Part shown: one piece after another, positions 26,247 to 35,252 of the stretch | Numbering within the stretch: position 1 is the stretch's first letter | Layout: the number at the start of each line of letters is the position of its first letter | DNA from: Streptomyces tsukubensis | Lineage (GTDB): Bacteria > Actinomycetota > Actinomycetes > Streptomycetales > Streptomycetaceae | Assembly (NCBI RefSeq): GCF_009296025.1 | Contig: NZ_CP045178.1 | Location: 744,001-808,000 of the forward strand | Direction of reading: 5' to 3' | DNA length: 64,000 nucleotides | Notes under the pieces: generated by a model | Seen by the model: only the letters and a program-made list of their open reading frames with translations | The model's database searches: none | What the model was told of the DNA's origin: nothing | Translations under genes and position numbers: made by a program

Positions 26247-26365
26247 ATTGCGACGGATGAGGTCCTGATAGCAGGACATGGAGGGAGAAAACGGCCGCAC
26301 ACTGCCTGGTGCGGGGCCCCGGGCACCTGCCGGTCATCCGCCGGCCGGCTGCCGATTTCCCGCTG

Positions 26366-26462
26366 AACGCTGCCCGTTGGCGTTGGCCGTTGGCGTTGGC
26401 CGTTGGCGGTCGACTCGGAAACCTTTCGTCAGAGGCTCTTCGTCACCGGCTCTTCGTCACCG
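26366..26462. repeat. Short tandem repeats downstream of the regulator gene
   Basis: Two adjacent families: CGTTGGCGTTGGC units at 26366-26410, then GGCTCTTCGTCACC repeated two to three times at 26433-26462. The latter reaches the 3' end of the regulator gene, and its last copy may have contributed the final codons. Confidence 0.7.
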
Positions 26463-27575
26463 GCTCTTCGCGGGAGCCTGGGCGGAGCCGCGCACCTTGA
26501 GTTCGGGCAGCAGCTCCACCCGTCGTACGGGTTCCGTCGCCGACTCCCCGGCGTCCTCGGCCAGGCGCCCGAGGCGGTACAGCATGAGTTCGGCCGCGGC
26601 GGCGCCGATCTGCGTCTTCGGTGGTGCCACAGCGGTGTGCCGGGTGCTGCTGAGTGCGGCGACCACATCGTCGTAGGCCACCACGGAGCAGTCCTCCGGG
26701 ACCCGCAGACCGGCCTCCGCGAGCCGCTGCACCTGGATCACCGCGTCCACGTCCCCGTGCAGTACGACGCCGGTCGAGCCGCGCTCCGCCAGCAGGGCGG
26801 GGAGGTCAAGGGCCGGGTACACGGGGCCCGCGCTGAGGTCGGGTCCCGCCTCGGGCGAGCTGAGCACCACCGTCCAGTCCTCGACCTCGGTCCTGGTGAC
26901 GGCGATCTCGATGAAGGCGGCACGCAGGGCCCGCGCGGTGGGGCTGTCGTCGCGCACGGCGAGGATGATCCTGCGGTGGCCGAGGGAGATCAGGTGGTCG
27001 ACGGCGAGATGCATGCCGTACCAGTGGTCGGAGCAGACCGAGTCGAGCGCGTGCAGTCTGCTGCCGGGGCGCGGCCTGCGCTCCATCAGCACGGTGGGGA
27101 CATCGAGTTCGGCCAGCCAGCCGTAGTCCGCCTCCTCGGACTCCAGGCTGCGCCAGTTCGGCGCGATCAGGAGCCCGCTGGCGCCACCGGCCAGTGCGGC
27201 CTCGACCATGGGGCGTTCTGCGGCGGCGCGGCGCGGAACGATGTGCAGCGCGATCCGCAGACCGGCCTCCTCCAGCACGGTGCGGGCCCCGTGCAACGTC
27301 TCGAAGAGGTACGAGTGCCGCTCAGGCACCATCAGGGCTACGGTGTGCCCGTCCTCCGGCACCGCCTCGGGTGCGGCGCGCTGGATCGGCACGACGGAGC
27401 GCACGACGCCGTGGCCGCGCACCAGTTGCCCCGCGCGTTCCAGTTCCTCGATGTCCCTGCGTACGGTGACGACCGACACCTTCAGTTCGTCGGCGAGGTC
27501 GGACACCCGCGCGCTGCCGCGCGAACGCACGACGGCGAGGATCCTCCGGCGCCTCAGTTCCACCGGTTCCCGCAT
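26457..27575 (-). CDS. Transcriptional regulator: DeoR-type HTH fused to a LacI-type ligand domain
   Basis: A 372-residue repressor. Residues 5-60 form a DeoR helix-turn-helix (RRRILAVVRSRGSARVSDLADELKVSVVTVRRDIEELE), and from about residue 73 on there is a periplasmic-binding-like LacI domain (VALMVPERHSYLFETLHGARTVLEEAG, HLISLGHRRIILAVRDD, VVAYDDVVAAL). GAGGGGG lies before the ATG at 27575; a start seven codons upstream has less support. It is upstream of, and codirectional with, the importer operon, which it probably represses until the sugar or a derivative binds. It is likely autoregulated through 27662-27675. Confidence 0.9.
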   Translation of the reverse strand: MREPVELRRRRILAVVRSRGSARVSDLADELKVSVVTVRRDIEELERAGQLVRGHGVVRSVVPIQRAAPEAVPEDGHTVALMVPERHSYLFETLHGARTVLEEAGLRIALHIVPRRAAAERPMVEAALAGGASGLLIAPNWRSLESEEADYGWLAELDVPTVLMERRPRPGSRLHALDSVCSDHWYGMHLAVDHLISLGHRRIILAVRDDSPTARALRAAFIEIAVTRTEVEDWTVVLSSPEAGPDLSAGPVYPALDLPALLAERGSTGVVLHGDVDAVIQVQRLAEAGLRVPEDCSVVAYDDVVAALSSTRHTAVAPPKTQIGAAAAELMLYRLGRLAEDAGESATEPVRRVELLPELKVRGSAQAPAKSR

Positions 27576-27661
27576 AATGCTGGCCCCCTCGCACATTTCA
27601 GCCGGTCACCCGCGCGGTCCGTCCACAGAGGCTTCCCTGACGTGCATCGATGATTGCTGGT

Positions 27662-27675
27662 GTTCGTTTGAACGC
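27662..27675 (-). promoter_or_regulatory. Operator-like site before the DeoR/LacI-hybrid regulator
   Basis: GTTCGTTTGAACGC contains the inverted repeat GTTC-N4-GAAC and matches the site before the importer genes (26233-26246) at 13 of 14 positions on the opposite strand. It lies 87 bases before the regulator start within the 419-base gap 27576-27994. The rest of that gap must hold the promoter of the DinB-like gene, which I cannot place. Confidence 0.6.
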
Positions 27676-27994
27676 TTTACGGGCAGCATAACGATCACGG
27701 CCACTGGACGACTGTCCGGATACCGCCGACCCCCGAATACCGGCCATTACGCCACGGCGACCCGGCACGGGAACCGACGCGGGGCGAGCGCCCTCACGGT
27801 GGACCGTTCCGGGGGTCCACCGCGTTCAGGTGCGCCCCCGATGGCCCGGCCGGGCAACGATCATCGCTCAAGCGTTCCCCTGTTCGCGCGCGATTTTGAC
27901 GTGTCGGGTCGCCTCGGTCGGGCAGGGAAGCGTTCACTGGGGTTCCGGGTGCCGGCCGCCGGGGCGGTGCCGTTCACGACTCAGAGGACGGTTC

Positions 27995-28504
27995 ATGAAG
28001 AGTGCGGAATTGCTGAAGGACGCGTTCGACCGCGTCAAAGAAGAAGTACACGCCGCCGTGGAGGGGCTCTCCCCCGACGACCTGAACGCCAGGCTCGACA
28101 GCGGGGCCAACTCCATCGCCTGGCTCGTCTGGCACCTCACACGCGTCCAGGACGACCACATCGCGGACGCCGGCGGGCTCGACCAGGTGTGGACGTCCCA
28201 GAAGTGGTCGAGCAGGTTCGACCTGGCGCTGCCCGAGGACTCGACGGGGTACGGCCACACCGACGAGCAGGTCGCCGCCGTACGCGTCGGCTCCGCCGAT
28301 CTGCTGCTCGGCTACCACGACGCGGTGCACCAGCAGACGCTGCGGTACGTCGCGGGGCTCGACGACGCGGCCCTCGACCGGGTCGTCGACGAGAACTGGA
28401 CACCCCCGGTGACCCTCGGGGTCCGCCTGGTCAGCGTCATCGGGGACGATCTCCAGCATGTCGGGCAGGCCGCGTTCGTACGCGGGGCTCTGCAACGCCG
28501 TTAA
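27995..28504 (+). CDS. DinB/DUF664-family protein (possible mycothiol-dependent enzyme)
   Basis: A 169-residue four-helix-bundle protein of the DinB superfamily. Putative metal-binding histidines are in WLVWHLTRVQDDHIAD and, late, DDLQHVGQAAFVRG. Actinobacterial relatives include mycothiol-dependent isomerases and transferases, so a mycothiol-linked detoxification or sulfur role is possible, but the substrate is unknown. AGAGGACG precedes the ATG at 27995. It is convergent with the large minus-strand operon, separated by a clear terminator. Confidence 0.78.
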   Translation: MKSAELLKDAFDRVKEEVHAAVEGLSPDDLNARLDSGANSIAWLVWHLTRVQDDHIADAGGLDQVWTSQKWSSRFDLALPEDSTGYGHTDEQVAAVRVGSADLLLGYHDAVHQQTLRYVAGLDDAALDRVVDENWTPPVTLGVRLVSVIGDDLQHVGQAAFVRGALQRR

Positions 28505-28528
28505 CCGTCACAGTGGTCGACCGTCGCC

Positions 28529-28558
28529 GGGCCCGTCCGCCGCCCGCTGGACGGGCCC
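28529..28558. terminator. Bidirectional hairpin terminator
   Basis: GGGCCCGTCC (28529-28538) and GGACGGGCCC (28549-28558) form a perfect 10-bp stem with a 10-base loop between the DinB-like gene and the last gene of the organosulfur operon, which converge here. Confidence 0.85.
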
Positions 28559-28579
28559 TCCCACGTGACGGGGCTCCGC

Positions 28580-29104
28580 TCACCCACCGCCCTGGGTGAG
28601 CGGCCCGGCCGCGGCGAAGGCCCCTTCGAAGTGGACGAGACCCGTCGGCTCGCCGTTGCCGCCGCCGTCGGTCACCTCGCCGACGACCAGCAGATGGTCG
28701 CCGACGGGCCGCAGCAGCGTCACCCGGGCGACGAGCCAGGCGGGCACCCCGGCGAGTATGGGCGGCCCCTCGGTGTGCGGGCTCCAGTCCACGCCGGTGA
28801 AACGGTCGACGCCGCTGCGCGCGAACCCCGCGGCGAGGGCCGCGTTCTGCGGCCCGAGTACGTGCGCCGCGAAGTGACCCGCGTCCTCCACGGCCGCGGC
28901 GGTCGACGCCGTCAGTGAGAGGCAGAAGGAGACGAGGGCGGGTTCGAGGGAGACCGAGGTGAAGGATGTCGCGGTGAACCCCGCGGGCCCCGGCACCGTG
29001 ATGACGGTGACCCCGGCCGCGTGGCGGCGCAGGGTGCTGCGGAGTATCTCGTCGCCCGCGGGGGCGGGGGTCGCGCGTGGAGCACGGTCGGTGGGGACGG
29101 ACAT
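28580..29104 (-). CDS. Flavin reductase for the organosulfur monooxygenases
   Basis: A 174-residue FMN reductase-like split-barrel protein (RRHAAGVTVITVPGPAGFTATSF, residues 26-48; PVGDHLLVVGEV near residue 140). It is the last gene of the minus-strand operon. Luciferase-like alkanesulfonate monooxygenases and SfnB/DszC-like enzymes need free reduced FMN, which this protein would supply; it is functionally analogous to SsuE but of the HpaC-like family. Confidence 0.87.
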   Translation of the reverse strand: MSVPTDRAPRATPAPAGDEILRSTLRRHAAGVTVITVPGPAGFTATSFTSVSLEPALVSFCLSLTASTAAAVEDAGHFAAHVLGPQNAALAAGFARSGVDRFTGVDWSPHTEGPPILAGVPAWLVARVTLLRPVGDHLLVVGEVTDGGGNGEPTGLVHFEGAFAAAGPLTQGGG

Positions 29105-29181
29105 ACCGGTTCCCTTCGTGGGGTGCGGTCACCCGCCCCGGGGCCGCCGGTGCGCGGCCGTCCCCGGGGCGGGCACGGGGG

Positions 29182-30105
29182 TCAGGAGAGGGTGAGGATG
29201 GGGCGCAGCCCGTCGCGGTCGGCGCGCAGCCTCTCCAGCCACAGCACGACGGTCGCCGCCGTGGTGCGGTGCGAGGCGTCGTTGAGTACGTCGTGCACGC
29301 CGTCGTGGAGGAGCCCGAGGTTCGCGCGGGGCAGCCTCTCCGCGAGGGCGCGGGCCTCGGACGGTGCGGTGAGCGGGTCCTGTTCTCCGTGCAGGACGAG
29401 GACGGGCAGTTCAGGTCGCGCGGGCTGGCGCAGCGGCGCCGGTACGGGGTCGGACAGCGAGCCCCGCACGAACGTGTCGTCCTCGGTGAGACGGGCGCGG
29501 TGGGTGGGGCATGAGGTGCGGGCCGCCAGTTCGTCGTCCCATTCCCATGACGTGTCGCCGCGGCCGGATTCCTCGGCCGCCCGCTCGTCCGTCGGCGCCG
29601 CTCCCGCGACGATCACCGCGGCCACCGGGATGTTCTCGGCCCCCGCGAGCACCGCGGCGTGCAGTGCCTGGAGGGCGCCGGTGTCCGATCCTGTGAGGAC
29701 GACGGGCTCGGCGGGCTCGGGTCCGAGGGCCCGCGCCACGGCCTCCAGCACCTGATCGGGGCCGAGCCCGGAGTGCGTGTCCAGTGCGTGGACGACGTAG
29801 CCGTCGGTGGCGATACGGCGGCCGAACCGCTCGTAGACGAGGCCGTGTTCGCCGCGCCCCGGCAGGACGACGAGGGTGCCGCGTGGGGCGACCGCGGCGG
29901 GCGGCTGCCAAGTGTGGGCAAGGGGCCGTGCGGTGGCGGACCGCGCCTTCGTGGGGTGCGTGTCCGTGGCCGGTCCGTCCAGGGGCTGTGAGGCCTCTGT
30001 GTCCGTGGTCGGTCCGTCCGAGGACAGTGTGGCCCCGGTGTCCGAGGGCCGGGCGTCGAAGGACTCCGTGTCCGAGGGCTGTGTGGTGGCGGTGAGGTCG
30101 GTCAT
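29182..30105 (-). CDS. Alpha/beta hydrolase with an Asp at the nucleophile position
   Basis: A 307-residue protein. From about residue 75 it is an alpha/beta hydrolase (GTLVVLPGRGEHGLVYERFGRR). The nucleophile elbow reads GSDTGA, placing Asp141 where serine hydrolases have Ser, as in haloalkane dehalogenases. HGEQDPL and GVHDVLNDASH supply a later acid and histidine. Residues 8-65 are a Thr/Ser/Asp/Pro-rich stretch with repeats such as SDGPTTDTEA and LDGPATDTH, probably a recent repeat expansion. Its start overlaps the upstream monooxygenase stop (ATGA). It could cleave a carbon-halogen, ester or thioester bond in a sulfur compound; this is unresolved. Confidence 0.75.
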   Translation of the reverse strand: MTDLTATTQPSDTESFDARPSDTGATLSSDGPTTDTEASQPLDGPATDTHPTKARSATARPLAHTWQPPAAVAPRGTLVVLPGRGEHGLVYERFGRRIATDGYVVHALDTHSGLGPDQVLEAVARALGPEPAEPVVLTGSDTGALQALHAAVLAGAENIPVAAVIVAGAAPTDERAAEESGRGDTSWEWDDELAARTSCPTHRARLTEDDTFVRGSLSDPVPAPLRQPARPELPVLVLHGEQDPLTAPSEARALAERLPRANLGLLHDGVHDVLNDASHRTTAATVVLWLERLRADRDGLRPILTLS

Positions 30106-31244
30106 CGGGCACTTCCCGCGGGGGTGAGGGGCGCGGCCGTGGCGGCGCGGTGGGCGAGTTCCTGGCGGACCAGGGGCAGCAGGTACCTGCCGTAGTCGAT
30201 GGCGTCGTCGAGTGGGTCGAAGCCACGGATGAGGATGGTGGTGACGCCGATGTCGATGTAGTCGAGGAGGGCCCGCGCGACGGTCTCCGGCGTCCCGACG
30301 AGGGCCGTGGTGTTGCCGCCCGCTCCGGTCGCTGAGGCGGTCGGCGTCCAGAGGGCCCTGTCGTGGAGATCCTGCTTGGCCGCCGCGGCGAGCAGCCGTC
30401 GCGACCCGGCGTTCTGGGGGGAGCCGTCGCCGTCGTGGTGCTTGGCCTGGTCGAAGAAGGGACGGCCCGCGCCCGTCTTGATGGTGTCGAGGATGCGGTG
30501 GGCGCGTTCCCAGGCCAGTTCCTCGGTGGGCGCGAGGACGGGCCTGAAGGAGACGCTGATACCGGGCGGAGTGGCCCTGCCCGCGTTCGCGGCGGCCGCG
30601 CGTACGGAGGCGATCTGCTCGGCGGTCTCGGCCAGCGGCTCACCCCAGAGGGCGAAGGTGTCCGCGTGTTTGCCGCCGACGCGGTAGGCGGCCTCGGAGG
30701 AACCGCCGAAGTACAGCGGGATCCCGCTCTCCTTGAAGGGCAGCACCTGGCCGCCGTACTCCTCGAAGCGGTAGTGGCGCCCCTCGTGGCTGAAGGGTTC
30801 GGCGGAGGACCAGGCCCGGCGCAGGACGGTGAGGTATTCGTCGGTGCGGTCGTACCTCTCCTCCTTGGTCAAGTAGTCGCCGTCCCTGCGTTGTTCGGTG
30901 TCGTTTCCCCCGCTGATGGTGTGGACGGCGACGCGTCCCTCGGTGAAGTGGTCGAGGGTGGCGAAGGTGCGGGCCGCGAGGGTCGGGGCGATGAAGCCGG
31001 GGCGGTGGGCGACGAGCAGCCCGAGCCGTTCGGTACGGGCCGCCACGTGCGCGGCGACCTGGAGGCCGTCGGGGCGGGTGGAGCTGTAGCCGATGAGGAC
31101 CCGGTCGAAGCCCGCGTCCTCGTGTGCGCGGGCGAAGCGGACGGTGTAGGCGGGGTCGATGACGGGACCGGCGGCGGGACGGGTCTCCGAGGCGTCCCTG
31201 GTCCCGATCATGCCGATGAATTCGACGGCCTGGGTACTGGTCAT
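30102..31244 (-). CDS. Alkanesulfonate monooxygenase-like LLM flavoprotein (SsuD family), copy 1
   Basis: A 380-residue luciferase-like FMNH2-dependent monooxygenase. Family segments are VEFIGMIG at the start, RTERLGLLVAHRPGFIAPTLAARTFATLD (residues 72-100), GRVAVHTISGG and IPLYFGGSSEAAYRVGGKHADTFALWGEP. SsuD-type enzymes release sulfite from sulfonates to obtain sulfur. AGGAAAGG precedes the ATG. It is paralogous to the gene at 35.2-36.4 kb in the same operon; two copies suggest two substrates or two steps. Confidence 0.88.
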   Translation of the reverse strand: MTSTQAVEFIGMIGTRDASETRPAAGPVIDPAYTVRFARAHEDAGFDRVLIGYSSTRPDGLQVAAHVAARTERLGLLVAHRPGFIAPTLAARTFATLDHFTEGRVAVHTISGGNDTEQRRDGDYLTKEERYDRTDEYLTVLRRAWSSAEPFSHEGRHYRFEEYGGQVLPFKESGIPLYFGGSSEAAYRVGGKHADTFALWGEPLAETAEQIASVRAAAANAGRATPPGISVSFRPVLAPTEELAWERAHRILDTIKTGAGRPFFDQAKHHDGDGSPQNAGSRRLLAAAAKQDLHDRALWTPTASATGAGGNTTALVGTPETVARALLDYIDIGVTTILIRGFDPLDDAIDYGRYLLPLVRQELAHRAATAAPLTPAGSAR

Positions 31245-31345
31245 GCGTGAACTGCCTTTCCTGTGCGGGGCGTTCGCGGGTGGAGCCCTTGGTCGTGGGT
31301 CGTCCCCTGCTCGTCGTACGCGGACGGCACCTGGCTGCGCGGGCC

Positions 31346-32557
31346 TCAGCCGAGACCGAGTGCGGAGCGGCCGGCCGCGATGAGGACGGAGTCGTCCTGC
31401 GGGGTGTGGACGCGGGAGCAGAGGACGTCGCGGTAGTGGCGTTGGAGGGGGTTGGCGCGGGTGAGGCCGTGGTTGCCGGTCAGGGAGAGGGCCTGTTCGA
31501 CGGCGCCGATGGCGGCGCGCGTGCCGATGACCTTCGCCGTGCCCGTCTGTTTCGCCGCCTCCTCGTCGCCCGCGTCGACGCCTGCGGCGAGCGCGCTCAC
31601 CAGGGTGTTGGCGCCGGTGAGGGCGGTCTCGATCTCACCGACGGCGGTCTGGAACCGGGGCAGGGTGGCGAGTGGCGCGCCGAGCGAGGTGGGGACGCGT
31701 TCGTGGAGGAACCCTGTCAGCCAGTCGCGGGCGGCTCCCGCGACGCCGAGGTAGAGGGCGGTGAGGCCGAGGGCGTTCCAGGCGCCGGTGACCGCGTCGG
31801 GGCGCGCGCCAGGGGTGGCGCCCGCCTCGGCGAGGCCGATCACGTCGTCCTTGGGGACGCGGACGCCGTCGAGGACCACGTCGTCGCTGCGGCTGGCGCG
31901 CAGCCCCACGTGGTCCCAGGTCGGTTCGACGGTCAGGCCGGGGCTCTGGGCCCGTACGACGAAGGCGCCGGTGCGCACGGGGTCCTCGTCGGTGCGGGCG
32001 AAGACGAGCATCCTGCTGAGGCCGACGGCGCCCGTGGAGTAGATCTTGCGGCCCGTCAGGACCCAGTCCCCGCCGTCACGCCTGGCCGTGGTCGCGGGCA
32101 GGCCACCGCGTACGGGGCTGCCCAACTCGGGTTCGACCCGCAGGGCGTTGACGAGGGCGGGCCCGGCGACGGATTCGGCGAGGAGGCCCGTGTAGGCGGC
32201 GGACGGCCAGCCGGGGGTGCGGGCCTCGGCGGCGTGGATGAAGAGGGTCATGGCGGTGACGAGGGCCACGGCGGGGTCGCCCGCGCCGAGGGCGCCGAGT
32301 ACGCGCACGGTGTCGGCGAGTCCCGCGCCCGGTCCTCCGTGACGGGCGGCGACGGTCGCGGTGAGCAGTCCCGCCCCGTGGACGAGGTCGACCCCCTCGA
32401 ACGGGAAGGTCCCTTCGCGATCGTGCTCATCGGCGCGCTGCCCCAACTCGCGGGTGAGCGCGGGCAGCCGGTCGAAGCGAGGTGCGGGGAGCGTGGGCCT
32501 CGTCCCTTGGACGTGGGCGGCGGGGTTGGCGGGGTCGGGCTGGACGGTGCGGCTCAC
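31346..32557 (-). CDS. Acyl-CoA dehydrogenase-fold flavin monooxygenase (SfnB/DszC-like)
   Basis: A 403-residue acyl-CoA dehydrogenase-fold protein. The middle segment (WVLTGRKIYSTGAVGLSRMLVFA) and C-terminal HYRDVLCSRVHTPQDD are typical of the SfnB/DszC/HpaH branch, which uses reduced flavin to oxygenate sulfur or aromatic compounds rather than dehydrogenating acyl-CoA. In the operon it is flanked by the sulfoxide reductase and an SsuD-like enzyme, so S-oxidation of an organosulfur substrate is inferred. The 112-base gap after the reductase gene carries about 15-bp tandem repeats (32580-32670). Confidence 0.85.
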   Translation of the reverse strand: MSRTVQPDPANPAAHVQGTRPTLPAPRFDRLPALTRELGQRADEHDREGTFPFEGVDLVHGAGLLTATVAARHGGPGAGLADTVRVLGALGAGDPAVALVTAMTLFIHAAEARTPGWPSAAYTGLLAESVAGPALVNALRVEPELGSPVRGGLPATTARRDGGDWVLTGRKIYSTGAVGLSRMLVFARTDEDPVRTGAFVVRAQSPGLTVEPTWDHVGLRASRSDDVVLDGVRVPKDDVIGLAEAGATPGARPDAVTGAWNALGLTALYLGVAGAARDWLTGFLHERVPTSLGAPLATLPRFQTAVGEIETALTGANTLVSALAAGVDAGDEEAAKQTGTAKVIGTRAAIGAVEQALSLTGNHGLTRANPLQRHYRDVLCSRVHTPQDDSVLIAAGRSALGLG

Positions 32558-32579
32558 GGGAGTCTCCGGACGGTCGCGG

Positions 32580-32670
32580 GGTGGACGAGTGCGAGAGCGG
32601 AAGCGGGGCGGACGGGAGCGGGACGGACGGGAGCGGGACGGACGAGTGCGGAAGCGGGAGCGGGACGGGT
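32580..32670. repeat. Tandem repeats abutting the sulfoxide reductase 3' end
   Basis: Degenerate units related to GGGAGCGGGACGGAC run through the gap between the two genes. A second family (ACCGGCGACCGGCTACC-like, 32715-32810) continues into the last codons of the reductase gene, giving it a Gly/Ser/Arg/Pro-rich tail. Confidence 0.65.
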
Positions 32671-35252
32671 CAAGGCGCTCGGCGGGTGGCGGCCTGCGGA
32701 TCGCTACCGTGGCCGACCGGCGACCGGCGACCGTTACCGACCGGCGACCGGCTACCGGTGGCGGCCTGCGACCGGCCAGCGGTACGGGCCGGCGACCGAG
32801 TGCCGGTGGTGGTCGCCACGGCGGAGCGGGGCAGCAGGGTGGGTGGCCTGCGGACGGTGACGGGCGGCGGCTCGCCCTCGTAGCGTTCCGCCTGCACCAG
32901 GGCGTGCTGGCCCGTGCAGCCCTGGGTGAGCCGGGAGCTGGGGACGTCCGAGGTCAGCACGTTCGGGTTGCCGTGCGCGCACAGCAGCTCGGGCGCGCCG
33001 GGCACCGGGTCGAACCAGGCGCCGGTCGGCAGCCGTACGACTCCCCGGCGCAGCCCTTCGCTGAGTACGGCTCCGGCGAGTACCGCACCTCTGTCGTTGA
33101 AGAGGCGTACGACGTCTCCGGCCTCGATGGACCGCTCGGCGGCGTCCTCGGGGTGCAGTTCCACGGCCTCCCGGTCGGCGACCTTGGCGCCGAGGCTCAC
33201 CGCTCCGACGTCGTGCTGGCTGTGCAGGCGGGTGGCGGGCTGGTTGGCGATGAGCAGCAGCGGGTGGCGGGCGGCCTGGGGGCTCCCGTGCCAGGTGTCG
33301 GGCTCCAGCCACGTGGGGTGGCCGGGGCAGTCGGGCAGGCCGAGGGCGGCGACGGCGGCCGAGGTGATCTCGATACGGCCGCTCGGGGTGGCGAGCGGGT
33401 GCGCCACGGGGTCGGCGGCGAACCCCTCGAAGAGGGTGAAGGAGTCGGAGCCCGCGGGCAGCCGGTACTCCCCCGCCTCCCAGAACTCATCGAAATCGGG
33501 CGGGGGTTCGCTGCGGCTCTCACCCCTCTCGTCACCCTCGCCCTCGCCCTCATCGCTCTCGTCGGTCGCGGTACCGGCACGCACGGCGGCCTCGGCGTCC
33601 GCCTGGGCGTCGGCGCGGAGGTCCAGCTCGGCCCGGAGGTCGGCGCGCCAGCGGCCGTAGAGATGTTCCAGCCACTGGCGCGGTGTACGCCCCTCGGTGA
33701 AGCGGTCCTCGAAGCCGAGCCTGGCCGCGAGTCCCGCGAGGACGGTGTAGTCGTCGCGTGCCTCGCCCACGGGCTGCACGGCTCGGTGCATGGCGATCAG
33801 ATGGGTGTCGCGACGGCCGCTGCCGAAGTCCTCGCGTTCCAGTGTGGTGGTGGCGGGCAGGACGATGTCGGCGTGGCGGGCGGTGGCGGTCCAGTACTGC
33901 TCGTGCACGAGGACCGTGTCGGGTCGGGTGAACGCGCGGCGGAGCCTGCCGAGGTCCTGGTGGTGGTGGAAGGGGTTGCCACCGGCCCAGTGGACGAGCC
34001 GGATGTCGGGGTAGGTCCGCCGGGTGCCGTCGTAGTCGTAGCTCTCCCCCGGGTGGAGCAGCATGTCGGCGATCCTGGCGCAGGGGATGAACTCGCCGAC
34101 GGGGTTGACCCCTTGAGGAAGGTGGGGGAGCCGGAGCGTGGGGCCGTGATCACCGACGTCGCCCATGGAACCGTATCCGTGGCCGAAGCCGCCGCCGGGC
34201 AGGCCGATCTGGCCGAGCATCGCGGCGAGGGCGAGCCCCGCCCAGACGGGCTGTTCGCCGTGGCGGGCCCGCTGGAGGGACCAGGTGACGGTGACGAGAG
34301 TACGGGCGGCCGCCATCCGACGGGCGAGGCGCCGGATGTCGGAAGCGACGATGCCGCAGATCCCGGCGGCCCACTCGGCACTTTTGGGTGTCCCGTCGCT
34401 GTGCCCTTCGAGGTAGCGGGCGAACGTGCCGAACCCAGTGGTGCAGCGGTCGAGGAAGGCACGGTCGTGCAGTTTCTCGGTGAGCAGGGTGTGCGCGAGG
34501 CCGAGCATCATCGCGGTGTCGGTGGCGGGCGCGACCGGGTACCAGGTGGCGCGCAGCCCCTCGGGAAGGTCGGCGCGCAGAGGGCTGACGAGGGCGACCC
34601 GCGTGCCGGAGGCGGCGAGCTGTTCGAGGCGTCCTGGTGTGGTGTGGCGGGTGACACCGCCCGGGGTGATGTGGACGTTCTTCGCGGGTATGCCGCCGAA
34701 GGCGACGACGAGTTCGGTGTGCTCCACCAGTGTCGGCCAGCTCGACGCGGCCCGCAGCACCTCGTCGGCGCCCTCGACACCGACGAGCCGCGGCAGGAGT
34801 ACCGCGGAGGTGCCGAGGCTGTAGGTGTTGCGGGAGGACGTGTAGCCGCCGTAGAGGCCGAGGAAGCGGTGGAGCTGGCTCTGGGCGTGGTGGAAACGGC
34901 CGGCGGACGACCATCCGTAGGAGCCTCCGAAGACCGCCTTCGGTCCGAACGTGTCGCGCACACGCGCCAGTTCACCGGCGGCGAGGTCGAGCGCCTCTTC
35001 CCACTCCACCTCGACGAAGGGTTCCGCTCCCCGTCCTTCCGACGGCCCGGGGCCGCCCTCCAGCCAGCCCCGGCGGACAGCCGGCCTGCGTACCCGGGTG
35101 GGGTGGCGCAGCGCTCCCTCGACATTGCCCAGCAGCGGCGAAGGGGACGGGTCGGCGGGGTGCGGCACGATGCCGAGGCCCTCCCCCGCGCCGGGGCGGA
35201 CGCTGTACGCGCCCCAGTGGGAGGTGGTCGGAAGGGCGGGGTCGCCGGTCAT
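32670..35252 (-). CDS. Molybdopterin-dependent sulfoxide reductase (biotin/methionine sulfoxide or TMAO/DMSO type)
   Basis: An 860-residue member of the DMSO reductase family. The metal-ligand region is GGSYGWSSAGRFHHAQSQ (residues 109-126), with a serine (about Ser116) as the expected molybdenum ligand, the pattern of biotin sulfoxide/TMAO reductases. Further family segments are HSDGTPKSAEWAAGICG, WAGGNPFHHHQDL and ATTTLEREDFGSGRRD. No twin-arginine signal is present, so it should be cytoplasmic like BisC and reduce sulfoxides. The ATG overlaps the upstream monooxygenase stop (ATGA). The last 55 or so residues are low-complexity (RSP, ATG and GNGRRS repeats) and look like translated tandem repeats. 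Confidence 0.9.
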   Translation of the reverse strand: MTGDPALPTTSHWGAYSVRPGAGEGLGIVPHPADPSPSPLLGNVEGALRHPTRVRRPAVRRGWLEGGPGPSEGRGAEPFVEVEWEEALDLAAGELARVRDTFGPKAVFGGSYGWSSAGRFHHAQSQLHRFLGLYGGYTSSRNTYSLGTSAVLLPRLVGVEGADEVLRAASSWPTLVEHTELVVAFGGIPAKNVHITPGGVTRHTTPGRLEQLAASGTRVALVSPLRADLPEGLRATWYPVAPATDTAMMLGLAHTLLTEKLHDRAFLDRCTTGFGTFARYLEGHSDGTPKSAEWAAGICGIVASDIRRLARRMAAARTLVTVTWSLQRARHGEQPVWAGLALAAMLGQIGLPGGGFGHGYGSMGDVGDHGPTLRLPHLPQGVNPVGEFIPCARIADMLLHPGESYDYDGTRRTYPDIRLVHWAGGNPFHHHQDLGRLRRAFTRPDTVLVHEQYWTATARHADIVLPATTTLEREDFGSGRRDTHLIAMHRAVQPVGEARDDYTVLAGLAARLGFEDRFTEGRTPRQWLEHLYGRWRADLRAELDLRADAQADAEAAVRAGTATDESDEGEGEGDERGESRSEPPPDFDEFWEAGEYRLPAGSDSFTLFEGFAADPVAHPLATPSGRIEITSAAVAALGLPDCPGHPTWLEPDTWHGSPQAARHPLLLIANQPATRLHSQHDVGAVSLGAKVADREAVELHPEDAAERSIEAGDVVRLFNDRGAVLAGAVLSEGLRRGVVRLPTGAWFDPVPGAPELLCAHGNPNVLTSDVPSSRLTQGCTGQHALVQAERYEGEPPPVTVRRPPTLLPRSAVATTTGTRSPARTAGRSQAATGSRSPVGNGRRSPVGHGSDPQAATRRAP

